Assembly: GCF_018294505.1 (NCBI RefSeq)
Contig: NC_057795.1
Span: forward strand, 234,605,035 to 234,669,034
Direction of reading: 5' to 3'
DNA: 64,000 bases
Source: Triticum aestivum
Taxonomy: Eukaryota > Streptophyta > Magnoliopsida > Poales > Poaceae
In this document: in pieces, positions 33,901 to 44,228 of the stretch
How positions within the stretch are numbered: the stretch's first letter is position 1
How the letters are laid out: each line of letters starts with the position of its first letter
Program-made: the position numbers and the translations under genes
Notes under the pieces: model-generated
Told to the model about the DNA's origin: nothing
The model's database searches: none
The model's input: the letters and a program-made list of their open reading frames with translations, nothing else

Positions 33901-34993
33901 ATTCATTGCATATCCCGGTACACCGCCGAAGGCATTCATATAGAGTCATACTTTGTTCTAAGTATCGAGTTGTAATTGTTGAGTTGTAAGAAAAACAGAA
34001 GTGTGATGATCATCATTATTAGAGCATTTTCCCAAGTGAGGAAAGGATGATGGAGACTATGATTCCCCCACAAGTCGGGATGAGACTCCGGACGAAAAAA
34101 ATATAAAAGAGGCCAAAGAAGCCCAAATAGAAAAAAGGGAGGCCATAAAAAAAGAAGAGAAAAGGCCCAAATAAAAAAATATTAAAAAAATGAGAGAAAA
34201 AGAGAGAAGGGACAATGTTACTATCCTTTTACCACACTTGTGCTTCAAAGTAGCACCAAGATCTTCATGATAGAGAGTCTCTCATTTTGTCACTTTCATA
34301 TACTAGTGGGAATTTTCCATTATAGAACTTGGCTTGTATATTCCAATGATGGGCTTCCTCAAATGCCCTAGGTCTTCGTGAGCAAGCGAGTTGGATGCAC
34401 ACCCACTTAGTTTCTTTTGTTGAGCTTTCATATACTTATAGCTCTAGTGCATCCATTGCATGGCAATCCCTACTCACTCACATTGATATCTATTGATGGG
34501 CATCTCCATAGCCCGTTGATACGCCTAGTTGATGTGAGACTATCTTCCCTCTTTTTTGTCTTCTCCACAACCACCATTCTATTCCACATATAGTGCTATA
34601 TCCATGGCTCACACTCATGTATTGCGTGAAGATTGAAAAAGTTTTGAGAATGTCATAAGTATGAAACAATTGCTTGGCTTGTCATCGGGGTTGTGCATGA
34701 TTTAAATATTTTGTGTGGGGAAGATGGAGCATAGACAGACTATATGATTTTGTAGGGATAACTTTCTTTGGCCAGGTTATTTTAAGAAGACATAATTGCT
34801 TAGTTAGTATGCTTGAAGTATTATTATTTTTATGTCAATATGAACTTTTGTCTTGAATCTTTCAGTTCTGAATATTCATACCACAAGTAAGAAGAATTAC
34901 ATTGAAATTATGCCAAAGTATCACTCCGCATCAAAAATTCTTTGTTATCATTTACCTACTCGAGGACGAGCAGGAATTAAGCTTGGGGATGCT
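30929..34993 (+). other. 3' internal region of the Athila-like element, no pol genes
   Basis: About 4 kb of AT-rich sequence. The beginning has decayed coding-like stretches in shifting frames. Later parts include the phrase GCGCTTGTTGGGAGACAACC (31,448), typical of the region after the coding part in related elements. Two diverged tandem segments of about 750 bp (roughly 31,950-32,700 and 32,700-33,000) carry AAGCTTGGGGATGC motifs. The region ends at the polypurine tract. Confidence 0.55.
34979..34992 (+). other. polypurine tract AAGCTTGGGGATGC
   Basis: It lies directly before the 3' LTR. In Athila-type Triticeae elements this phrase marks the plus-strand primer. Six internal near-copies exist (see findings). 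Confidence 0.8.
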
Positions 34994-36562
34994 TGATACG
35001 TCTCCAACGTATCTATAATTTTTGATTGCTTCATGCTACTTTATCTACTGTTTTAGGCAATATTAGGCTTTATTATCCACTTTTATATTATTTTTGGGAC
35101 TAACCTATTAACCGGAGGCCGCCCAGATTTGCTGTTTTATGCCTATTTCAGTGTGGAATATCAGACGGAGTCAAAACAGAATGAAATCAACTGGAGAAGT
35201 TATTTTTGGAAGGAAAGCAACCCAGGGAACTTGGAGTGCACGTCAGGGGAGGTACGGGCTTCCCACGAGGGTGGGGGCGCGCCCACCCCCCCCCCTCCTC
35301 GGGCGCGCCCCCTACCTCGTGGGGCCCCCATAGCTCCACCGACGTACCCCCTGCACCCATATATACTCTCGTACCCTAAAGCTTCCAGAACAGAAGATAG
35401 ATCGGGAGTTCCGCCGCCGCAAGCCTCTGTAGCCACCAAAAACCTCTCAGGAGCCCGTTCCGGCGCCCTGCCGGAGGGGGATCCCATCACCGGTGGCCAT
35501 CTTCATAATCCCGGCGCTATCCATGACGAGGAGGGAGTAGTTCACCCTCGGGGCTGAGGGTATGTACCAGTAGCTATGTGTTTGATCTCTCTCTCGTGTT
35601 TTCTCTCTTGTTCCCTCTATGGCACGATCTTGATGTATCCCGAGCTTTGCTATTGTAGTTGGATCTTATGATGTTTCTCCCCCTCTACTCTCTTGTGATG
35701 AATTGAGTTTCCCCTTTGAAGTTATCTTATCGGATTGAGTCTTTATGAGAACACTTGATGTATGTCTTGGTGATCAACTTGCGGGTTTCGTGACATTAGG
35801 AACCTATGCATAGGGGTTGGCACACGTTCTTGACTCTCCGGTAGAAACTTTGGGGCACTCTTTGAAGTATTTTTATGTTGGTTGGATGAATCTGAGATTG
35901 TGTGATGCATATCGTATAATCATGCCCACGAATACTTGAGGTGACAATGGAGTATCTAGGTGACATTAGGGTTTTGGTTGATTTGTGTCTTAAGGTGTTA
36001 TTCTAGTACGAACTCTTTTATAGATTGTTCCGAAAGAATAACTTTGAGGTGGTTTCGTACCCTACCATAATCTCTACGTTTGTTCTCCGCTATTAGTGGC
36101 TTCGGAGTGACTCTTTGTTGCATGTTGAGGGCGTGTTATATCATCTATCTATGGTATTATTGTTGAGTGAACTTGCACTAGTGAAAGTATGAACCCTAGG
36201 CCTTGTTTCCTATCATTGCAATACCGTTTACGCTCACTTTTACCGTTAGTTACCTTGCTGTTTTTACTATTTCAGATTACAAAAACCTATATCTACCACC
36301 CATATTGCACTTGTATCACCATCTCTTCGCCGAACTAGTGCACCTATACAATTTACCATTGTATTGGGTGTGTTGGGGACACAAGAGACTTTTTGTTATT
36401 TGGTTGTAGGGTTGTTTGAGAGAGACCATCTTCATCCTACGCCTCCCACGGATTGATAAACCTTAGGTCATCCACTTGAGGGAAATTTGCTACCGTCCTA
36501 CAAACCTGTGCACTTGCAGGCCCAACAACGTCTACAAGAAGAAAGTTGTGTATTAGACATCA
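34994..36562 (+). repeat. 3' LTR of the Athila-like element
   Basis: 1569 bp, about 97% identical to the 5' copy over its distal part, followed by the CTGGC TSD (36,563-36,567). Confidence 0.93.
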
Positions 36563-36567
36563 CTGGC

Positions 36568-37045
36568 CCATGTAGGAGAGAAGACAAAATTATGGGGCGC
36601 CCAATGCCACTATGCAGCGCACATGGGCAACAAATAATTATGGGCCGCGCGTACAGTTTTTGTCTAATAGAACAGAAAGGAAAACTGAATAACGAAAACA
36701 AAATAAACATTTTATATAGGCATATTATATATCATTTTATCTTCCCTCATGAAAATCATTGAGTTGCTTAAAGTTTGTGAATTGGGAAATATTTCCAATA
36801 AAATTCAAATCTTTTCAAAACCCCTTTCATTTATTTAAATGGAAGAAGTCATGTCATCTTCTCTCCAGGGTTTTGTATTTGAAAAGAATTTGAATTCAAG
36901 GAGATCAGAAATGCAAAAATGTAAGTTTGGGAAAGTCCTTTTATTCCCTCTCATTTAACTTTCAAAAAGTTTCAACTTTCTCTCAGTTTCACATAACTAT
37001 CTATTTATTATAACATTCCAAAATTTAGAATTTTGGGATGTTACA
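36568..37045 (-). repeat. truncated-gypsy LTR, outer 0.48 kb
   Basis: Minus-strand start TGTAACATCCCAAAATTC, with an inverted TTTGG/CCAAA-type end. It joins 25,564-27,951 once the Athila-like element is removed. Confidence 0.8.
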
Positions 37046-37046
37046 G

Positions 37047-37746
37047 TTGTCTACCACAACATACCTAGATGGCTTGCAAATAGGACAATAGTTCAAGTCT
37101 ACTGAAGCCTAAATAAGGCACATCCATTCTCACAGGCATGTATCTTCTCGTAGGGCATCTTAAGAGCACGGAGGATTTTGTCTGACTGGTACATGTTTGC
37201 AGGTAGTATGTGGCCTCTGGGTAGAAAACGTCCAAATACTGTCATCATCGCATCGTAGCATTCTCTGCCCAAGTTGAATTGAGCCTTCAGAGCCATTATT
37301 TGTGAGATGGCATCCAGCTGACAAAGCTCAGTGTGCTCGTGGAGAGGACGTTTTGAAGCCTCCAACATTTCATTGAAGGCCTTTGCAGATTCCTCCATCT
37401 CATCGTCCGAGTCCCGAGCATCATCAAAGTCTTGCACCATGTCTTGCATCCCGACACCATGCTCGTCGGTGCGACGACGAAGCACCTCAGCTCTGGCACG
37501 TTGGCCAGACTCGCCATGAAATGTCCACACTGTATAATCTGGCGTAAAACCCCTCTTCTGCAAGTGTTTGCCCATTTCATCCTCTGTCCTCTTTTGCCAA
37601 TTTTTGCACCCTGCACAGGGGCACCAGGCTGTCCTCTGGCCATTTGCAAATGCGTCTCTCAAAAACCCCTTTGTTTTTGTTAACCATTCAGTGGTCATGT
37701 TTTTCTGACTAGTGTGACCAGTGTACATCCACGCATGATCACTCAT
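37047..37746 (-). pseudogene. CACTA TNP2-type transposase, N-terminal part
   Basis: ATG at 37,746 follows a splice-acceptor-like TTTCCAG. Residues 1-85 (MSDHAWMYTGHTSQKNMTTE ... WCPCAGCKNWQKRTEDEMGK) match the transposase-associated domain (PF13963-like), with the CPCxxC zinc-type cluster. An acidic linker (FDDARDSDDEMEESAK) and ILRALKMPYEKIHACENGCA begin the tnp2 domain (PF02992). After a frameshift near 37,110 the frame reads LNYCPICKPSRYVVVDN and is cut at 37,046 by the gypsy insertion. Together with 21,010-23,290 this is one gene. The catalytic core between CPIC...VVVDN and RHKFRKD is missing. Confidence 0.88.
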
Positions 37747-37879
37747 CTTGCCTAGCTACTGGAAACATAAGAAATATATATATAATTAATCAGCATGTAT
37801 ATATTCATCAGTTAATGCAGTTTGTCACTTTTTATTACGTCCATGCAACCTAGACGCTAATAGGTAAAGATAGGTCCTA

Positions 37880-38102
37880 ATCCCACCCGAGTATGTGAAG
37901 ATTGGGTTTGTTTTCCCATGCTCTGCTCCAGATCCGATGCAAAATTTCGGCAGCACCTCCCCGCTGTTCTCCTGATACACATCTCGGCAATAAGTAGAGA
38001 GGATTTGTACCCGAAGAACAACAAGGAGGCACTGACAAAATTCTGCATCGGATCCGGAGCAGAGCATATGGAAAATGAACCCAATACACATACTTGGGAT
38101 GT
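37880..38102. repeat. long imperfect hairpin, arms about 100 bp
   Basis: 37,880-37,985 and 38,000-38,102 are inverted copies at roughly 80% identity with almost no loop. The best block pairs GCTCTGCTCC(A/G)GATCCGATGC near 37,919-37,940 with its complement near 38,046-38,067. It lies just upstream (minus strand) of the transposase start, in a probable intron or 5' UTR. Confidence 0.85.
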
Positions 38103-39528
38103 CCGTGGATAACGTTGGACAATTCAAAAAAATCACGGTTATAAATATGAAAATGCATGCATATTTATAGATGTAACCCTTTCGAACGGGAGACGCATAG
38201 TGGTCACGCATACTGATGATTGAAGACACCTATAGCTAGCAAGTTTCATCGGCACGAAGACCGGAATAGAGCAAATCAAGGGAGGGGGAGGAGATGTCAT
38301 TTGTGCTAACCCACGAACGCACTGGCGGCACTCGTCGAACACTAGACCCTCGCAGCAATGAAAAAACTGCACACTTAAATCGAAAGATGATTTTTATAGC
38401 AATATTGATTTTTCGTCAACCTAACTAAATATTTACAACAGGATGAGCGGGTTAGGGGTTCCTCGCCGTCGATAGAACCCTAAATAGCAAGTATCATCGG
38501 TGCAAGATACATGAGGCGCTCGGCGTTGAACACTAGATCCATGTCCCATAAGTGACGCTGGCGCCTGCCGTCCCGCAACAATAGATCTGTTGGCCGATGA
38601 CGGTCGAAGGGAAATTTGTCTAGCAGCCTTTGCAATGAGGATTAAAGCCATGTTTTGAAAGTTCAAACAACCAAACCGAGTTGAGTCAGTTTGGGTGTTT
38701 CAATTTCAACACTTAGCTTTTAATCATCATCTCAGAGGCTTCTAGACAAATTCGTGATGGTGTTCGACCGCCATCGACACCGAGAACTGTTGCTGCGGGA
38801 CGCAGGACCCCTGTGTCACTTGTGGGACATGGATGTAGTATTCGACACCGACAGCCACATGTATCTCGCACTGACGATACTTGCTAGTTATGGTACCATC
38901 AACACCGAGGAACCCCCTAACCCGCACGTCCCCGGGTGCCCTAATTAGCATGCATTCAATAAGCAAAACTAGATCATCTCTTGCGTCCGTACATCGTCAA
39001 ATATTATCACTAATACATCTCGAATAGTATCATACATATAGCATCGCTAGTACAACTACAACCATAGCGAATGGTGGGTATCGGCGCTGGCGGTGGACAC
39101 CCAAAGAGAAGGAACCATCACAGGATCATAGCTCCAGTGAGATCCCTGAAGAACCTGCCAGGTATTGTCAAAGCTGCCTTCCAACGCAACCATGTAGCAA
39201 AGGACGTGCTCGTCCACCTTGCCAACACGGTGACGTACCACCTCTGCGGTGTCCGAAAGCCTCGGCACCGTCACTGGCCCACGCGACCGCCACCAAACAA
39301 GGTTCGGGTCAATGACGGGCTGGCTCCTCACCAAGCTGCGCCCCGAGAAGGTAGAACCTCCCAGTACCAACCCGACGGAGCCCAGTCTCGGACATGGCCC
39401 CTCTGATCAAGCATGCCTCCTCCGCCGAGTCTACGACGAGGATGCGGGATAGACATCATCGACGTCGACGCGGGAATACATGCTTTAACTAAAAAAATAA
39501 CAACACATTTGACATGCTCAAAATAAAC
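38103..39528 (-). other. 5' region of the CACTA transposase with duplicated coding-like segments
   Basis: No intact gene. 38,448-38,582 and 38,785-38,924 are inverted copies (about 75% by eye). On the plus strand the second reads LLRDAGPLCHLWDMDVVFDT, MYLALTILASYGTINTEEPP. A frame at 39,071-39,406 (KNLPGIVKAAFQRNHVAKDV, LVHLANTVTYHLCGV) looks coding but has no family I know. These are probably remains of an extra exon or captured gene. Confidence 0.5.
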
Positions 39529-39692
39529 TAGAAACTTAACCTAAACTAAACTAAACCTAAACTAAACTAACTAAATTAAACCTAAACTTAACCTAAAATA
39601 AACTAAATCTAAACCTAAACCTAAAAAATAGAAACAAAACCAAAACTAAATTATACTAAACCTAATTAAACTAAATCTAAAAAACAGAAAAA
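39529..39692. repeat. AACCTAAACTA-type simple repeat
   Basis: About 160 bp of irregular CCTAAAC/CTAAACTA units. It resembles degenerate telomere-like sequence but is too irregular to be telomeric. Confidence 0.8.
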
Positions 39693-39718
39693 AGAAAATG
39701 TCTCACCTTCAGGCTGCT

Positions 39719-39995
39719 GGGGCTGTGAGGCGGGGCGGGGGGGGGGGGAGCGGCCGGGGCAGCGAGGTGGGGCGGCGGGGCAGGCTGGGCTGGCGAGGCG
39801 GGGCGGGCCGGCGTGGAGGGGCGGGCGGCCAGGGTGGCGCGGCCGAGTCGGCGAGGCGGGGCGGCCGGGGCGGCGAAGCGGGGCGGAGTGGCGCGGCGGG
39901 GCGGGGCAGAGTGGCCCGATGGGGCAGGGCGGGGTGGCCCGGTGGGGCAAGGCGGGGCGGTTGGGGCGGCGAGGCAGGGCCGCGGCGCGGGGTAC
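39719..39995. repeat. G-rich GGGGCGGGGCGGC minisatellite
   Basis: About 275 bp of strand-asymmetric G/C repeats with units of 5-15 bp (GGGGCGGCGAGGCGGGGC). All long frames here are composition artefacts (Gly/Arg/Ala on one strand, Pro/Ala/Arg on the other). Confidence 0.85.
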
Positions 39996-40039
39996 TTATG
40001 AGGGGAGGGAGAGAGAGGCGTAGGGCGAGGGCGTTTGAT

Positions 40040-40419
40040 AGATAGGGCACAACTCTTTGCCGTCCGCTAGCAGAGACAAAGAGACTAGCTAACGGACGTT
40101 AGTTTGGCCACATTCTTTGACGTCTGCTAGCGGACAGCAAAGATTCTTTGCCATCAGCTAGCGGACGAGAAAGAAAGTGACCATTAGGTGCATCTCGCTA
40201 GTGGGCCACCCTACCTCTTTGCCGTCCGCTAGCCGAAGGCAAAGATTCTATGCCGTCAGCTAGCTGACGGCAAAGGTGCGGCTGACGGCAAACACTTTCT
40301 TTGCCGTTAGCTCCTTCTTTGCCGTCAGTTTTCTTCAAGCTGATGGAAAGACCCTCTTTGCCATCAGCTAGCTGATGGCAAAGAACCGGTTGACGACAAA
40401 GATCCTGATTCGAGTAGTG
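40040..40419. repeat. CACTA right subterminal repeats and terminus, with perfect palindromes
   Basis: TTTGCCGTC/TTTGCCATC motifs recur in both directions. 40,251-40,272 is a 22-bp and 40,355-40,384 a 30-bp perfect palindrome centred on AGCTAGCT. The terminus ends at 40,419, followed by TSD AGA. Confidence 0.88.
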
Positions 40420-40422
40420 AGA

Positions 40423-41689
40423 GTTATGTTTACCCTTAAGACAAGAAACCCATCCCTAGACCCTTCGAAACTTCATGAGATACCCCAGCTCAAATCCTTA
40501 ACCATGTGCTTAACTCATAGAATTGCAAGAGAACCAATTAAGCCCTCCATAACCTTGCACAACACTGGGTTCCTTATGGGACTAGTGGACATAGTGAACG
40601 AGCACATTATCATCCTAAGATAACACCAGAACTAGAGATGCCATAGGAAATACCAATTTGAGGATATAGGAATAGAGGACAATTGACTTGATGAGTTTAT
40701 ATCAGTGTCCTTGAGGAATTATCTGAAATTTGGTAGATTATGAGGCTTTCATGTTGGTAGATGAACATGGTGGGATCATGTTAATGGAGTAGCATAACTT
40801 TCATTACCTCTGGAGTAAACTGGATTTTGTAGGATAATTATAGTCACAAGATGAAATTTTTGGAAGTATAAGGATTTGACTTAGCCAGGGGATATTGATA
40901 GGAGATAGTTGATATTACGATAATGACTTGGGGGAAACATGTAGGAATTATCATTGGACACGAGATTTGGATGTAAATAGGTGATCCTAGTGGGGTATAG
41001 ATGCTGAGTAAGTCTACATGGTTCGGAGTTAATTGGATTTGGACTGATGATCTCGATCATAATACCATGTTTCTCCGTGGACGATAAACTAAGGGATTGG
41101 ATTAATTGTCGGAGTTGATTTAGGGATCTATATAAGCTTGAGATTGGAGTTTATCAGATCACGATAATGGGAATTAGTGGACTGGCTATAGTAAGGATAG
41201 CCCTTTCAAGTATTTGGGGATTGTATGGGCTTTAGAAGATCATGTGGAACACCATAGACATTGGATTTGTAGAATTAATGGATTGTGTACTGATGGATGG
41301 AAGTGAATGAGCTTTTGGAGTTGATCCATAGGAAGGAAACAAGATCTTGGAGTGGCTTATGATGTGTTTCCTTAGGATAGAGATGCACTATCTTGGACCT
41401 TGGAAGGATAGGCTGAGCACTTAGATTGTCATGACTAATTCAAGCTTGGAAGCTTGTATGTTCTACCCATGGATTTTTGCGTAGGATAACCATACATATG
41501 AGTTTGGGGATCGTAGACATGTAAGATTTCGTTAGACCTCCTCTCGGGAGTCATGAGGATATTAATAGCATGAGTGGTGATTGGAGTTGACCTATACGGG
41601 ATAATGCTATCGCTGGTATAAGATGATTTATTTAGAGGACTAGATAGAACTATTGGCATCTCAGAAACCGTGCTTAAGGATAAGATGAT
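40423..41689. other. unassigned flank right of the CACTA element
   Basis: AT-rich sequence without a supported frame. It continues directly into decayed gypsy pol at about 41,760, so it is probably internal sequence of that gypsy with a high load of mutations. Confidence 0.4.
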
Positions 41690-42490
41690 AAACGTTCACT
41701 CGCACACTAGAATCCTTGGAACCCTTAAACCCTACCAAGCCACAAGATGGTTGGATAATGACCATGGGATTTGGCTCTAGGTCAAGAACACCTTGACCCA
41801 TACTCTACCGTGACCACCACCAATACCCCAGCCTACTTTATGTACCTCGTGAACAAAGTCTTCATGGAGTACTTGGACAAGTTGGTTGTCATTTTTATTC
41901 GGTGACCTACTTGTCTACCCGAAGACGGAAGAAGAATCGTTCAACTGGTTAGGAAACATCTAAAAACCGCCATGTCAAGGAGGAAGAACTATACCGACCA
42001 CCATCGTTAAGAAGTAAACTTCTGCATCGAAGACCAGGTGTATCTGCAAGCCACTCCTCTCAACGGAACCAAGCATTTCCATGTCTAAGGGAAGCTCACA
42101 CCAAGATTTATCGGCCCCCAACAAGATCACTGCAAGACAAAGAGTAGATAGCTACCAGCTGGAGTTACCACCTGAGTTACCCAAAGTACACAACATTTCT
42201 CTGCACGACACAACTCCGGAAGTGTTCCCAACTTCGTAACTAGCCCGATGTCCACAAGGACATCAATCACCAAGCCATCGACCCCCAGCCCAACCTGACC
42301 TACGCGAGAGACCCCTTAGCAACCTGGATAAAGCAGGACGTCGTACATGAAGCCACATCATCAAGTACTTCAAGGTTCAATGGATCACCAATCGGAAGCA
42401 GAAGCAGTGTGAGGACGTGAAGACTACTCTAGATCCAAGTTTCCGTATTCCTTTCCACGCCTAGTTTGGGAATCTCGGGGACGAGATTCT
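41690..42490 (+). pseudogene. Tekay-like gypsy pol remnant: RT core and integrase/chromodomain end
   Basis: About 41,805-41,900 reads NTPAYFMYLVNKVFMEYLDK and LVVIFI just before the YxDD box, which is destroyed by a shift. DLLVYPKTEEE follows in another frame. From about 42,030 the frame reads VNFCIEDQVYLQATPLNGTK, HFHV*GKLTPRFIGP, the C-terminal integrase block of chromovirus gypsy elements. The segment between RT and integrase end (RNase H, most of integrase) is deleted. Many stops follow. It belongs with the LTR starting at 42,505. Confidence 0.75.
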
Positions 42491-42504
42491 TGTAAGGGGG
42501 TAGG
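42491..42504 (+). other. polypurine tract before the gypsy 3' LTR
   Basis: TGTAAGGGGGTAGG follows the phrase GGGGACGAGATTC, the usual end of chromovirus internal regions. Confidence 0.6.
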
Positions 42505-44174
42505 TCCGTCACACCCAGATTTTCATGCCACAACACTTAAGCTAATAAATCATGATAAATTTGGTTTTACAAAAACTTATGAGTGTTTTGGACTTTGCTT
42601 GATTTTATTTTTGTTTGCTGTTTGCAAGTGCTCTAAAAATCAAATAAACCCTCCAACTCTTATACTCCTATTAGATATAGGACTCCCAAAAACCAGAAAA
42701 TCAAATAAACCCTCCAACAACAAGTACTTTATTAATGGTGTGAAAAATATTTCAAAAAATAAATTTGACTCCTATTAGATATAGGACTCCCAAAAACCAG
42801 AAAAATATAATTTTAAAAGTTATTTTCCTATTTTCTTTAAAGGCTTTTTCTTAAGGCTAGAAATGGTCTTTAATAGGTTAAAATTATTTTAATGTTTCAA
42901 AAATATTTGAGAAAATTTAGGGAAGCTCAATGGACATATATTGTCCATATAAATGAGTTTCAATACATGGTCATGTTAAAAATATTGGTCAAATCCCTCA
43001 AAAACACTTTCTAGACATTTCAAGCTTTTGAAATAGTTACAAAGGAAATTTTCTCTATAAATTCCAAGAAAATTCTAGCATGTCACAAATGCCCTTTTTG
43101 GTGATCTTGCCAAGTATCATGTCTTGCAGAACAAGATAACATCACCAAAACCCCTCAAAACTTTTTCTGTCCATTTTGAAGTTTGAGTAACTTTACATTG
43201 CCAAACATGTCCAAATACTCTCATACTTGGTGCATGTTCTCAAATGGTCTAATTATTCATATAGACCAAATGTAACAAATTGGAGAACAATATAGCTTGA
43301 TCAAAGTGCCCCAAAACTCTCCCTGACCAGATCCAAGTTTGAACAACTCTACATTGCCAACTGTCTCTTCTTGATCTCAAATTTTGTGGACATGCTCAAA
43401 TCTCCAAATTATGACACTAGACCAAGTGGTGCATCAATGAGAATAGTTTTGCATGACTAAATCTTGGAAAACCCATTTCTGTTGATATCTAGGGTTACCA
43501 AAGTTACATTGGCAACTTTATCCAAATGAGCTCAAACTTGCTGACCATCCTCAATCTTGTATGCCATTTGATCCTGTCAATTCTCATGACAACTGGAATT
43601 AAGTTTCTTGCCCAAAACCTTATCAAACACCTTCTGACACTTTGCCAAAATCCTCATTTTGCCCCTTTTTACTCTTCCCTTCACCTCAACATTTTAACAC
43701 AATTTAACCAAGTCACCTTTCATCTCCAGGAGGAACCATTGATCCAGAGACCAATAATTGTGGGTCAAAACCCTCATTTTCCTCTCTGGAGAACAACGGT
43801 TCTACCCTTCTTCACCCTCCTCCTCTCCTCCAGTGGTTCCACAGAGCATCCAAAGCTCCACCCCACTTCTTTAATTCCCCCTAGACGCCCTAGACACTAA
43901 TGGCCGCACCCTACATGCCAAGGGCATGCCCTGGCATGCAATAGGCGTGCACCAGAGTATGCTACAGTGCGCACCCGGACTGTAGTCGCTCCCTGCCTGA
44001 TGCTTTTGGTCACCTCAGACCTCCCGCGCACTCTTGCCGAGGCCTCTCGACGTCCAAGACACCCCAGCATGTAGGGCCCTTCCTCCCTTGCCCCCTTCCC
44101 CCCCCCTACAGAGCGTGCCCGGTGTCGCCTAGCTCCGCCAGTGCGCGCCCACTCTCGGGACCCGCAAGAGCTCG

Positions 44175-44228
<54 letters not shown>

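Larger units (their letters stand above)
27957..36562 (+). mobile_element. complete non-autonomous Athila-like LTR retrotransposon
   Basis: LTRs are 1573 bp (27,957-29,529) and 1569 bp (34,994-36,562), starting TGATACGTCT and ending GTAGACATCA or TTAGACATCA. The TSD is CTGGC. The primer site is the tRNA-Asp type. The internal 5.5 kb has one gag-like frame and no protease, RT, RNase H or integrase, so it depends on an autonomous partner. In the last 970 bp of the LTRs I count about 30 substitutions (3%), roughly 1.2 million years at 1.3e-8. LTR ends resemble the Sabrina-type Triticeae families from memory. Confidence 0.93.
23290..37045 (-). mobile_element. truncated Ty3/gypsy element with a long LTR, inserted in the CACTA transposase
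   Basis: On the minus strand an LTR starts TGTAACATCCC at 37,045 and ends GTCGGGTCGCTACA at 25,564, followed by an initiator tRNA-Met primer site. Without its own 8.6-kb insert the LTR is about 2.9 kb. Leader and gag follow down to about 23,390. Then the sequence passes directly into CACTA transposase near 23,290, without pol or a second LTR. The junction is therefore a deletion that also removed transposase sequence. The TSD candidate beside the intact LTR end is GTTGT (37,046-37,050, plus strand); its partner is lost. Confidence 0.8.
19280..40419 (-). mobile_element. CACTA transposon, both ends present, 21.1 kb with nested insertions
   Basis: The left end reads CACTACAGGAATCAGG at 19,280. 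The right end read on the minus strand is CACTACTCGAATCAGG at 40,419. Both are flanked by the 3-bp TSD AGA (19,277-19,279 and 40,420-40,422). Subterminal zones are dense in TTTGCCGTC/TTTGCCATC motifs. Transposase and accessory genes read on the minus strand. Without the nested gypsy and Athila-like elements the CACTA part is about 7.4 kb. The termini and motifs recall the Jorge group of Triticeae CACTA elements (memory only). Confidence 0.93.

Noticed and set aside
39529..39692. Interstitial telomere candidate (CCTAAAC-like)
   Set aside because: Plant telomere repeat is CCCTAAA; units here are irregular CCTAAACTAAA without the CCC phase.
39698..40050. Long Gly/Arg/Ala and Pro/Ala frames on both strands
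   Set aside because: They come from the G-rich minisatellite; all frames are open because stop codons are absent from GGGGC repeats.
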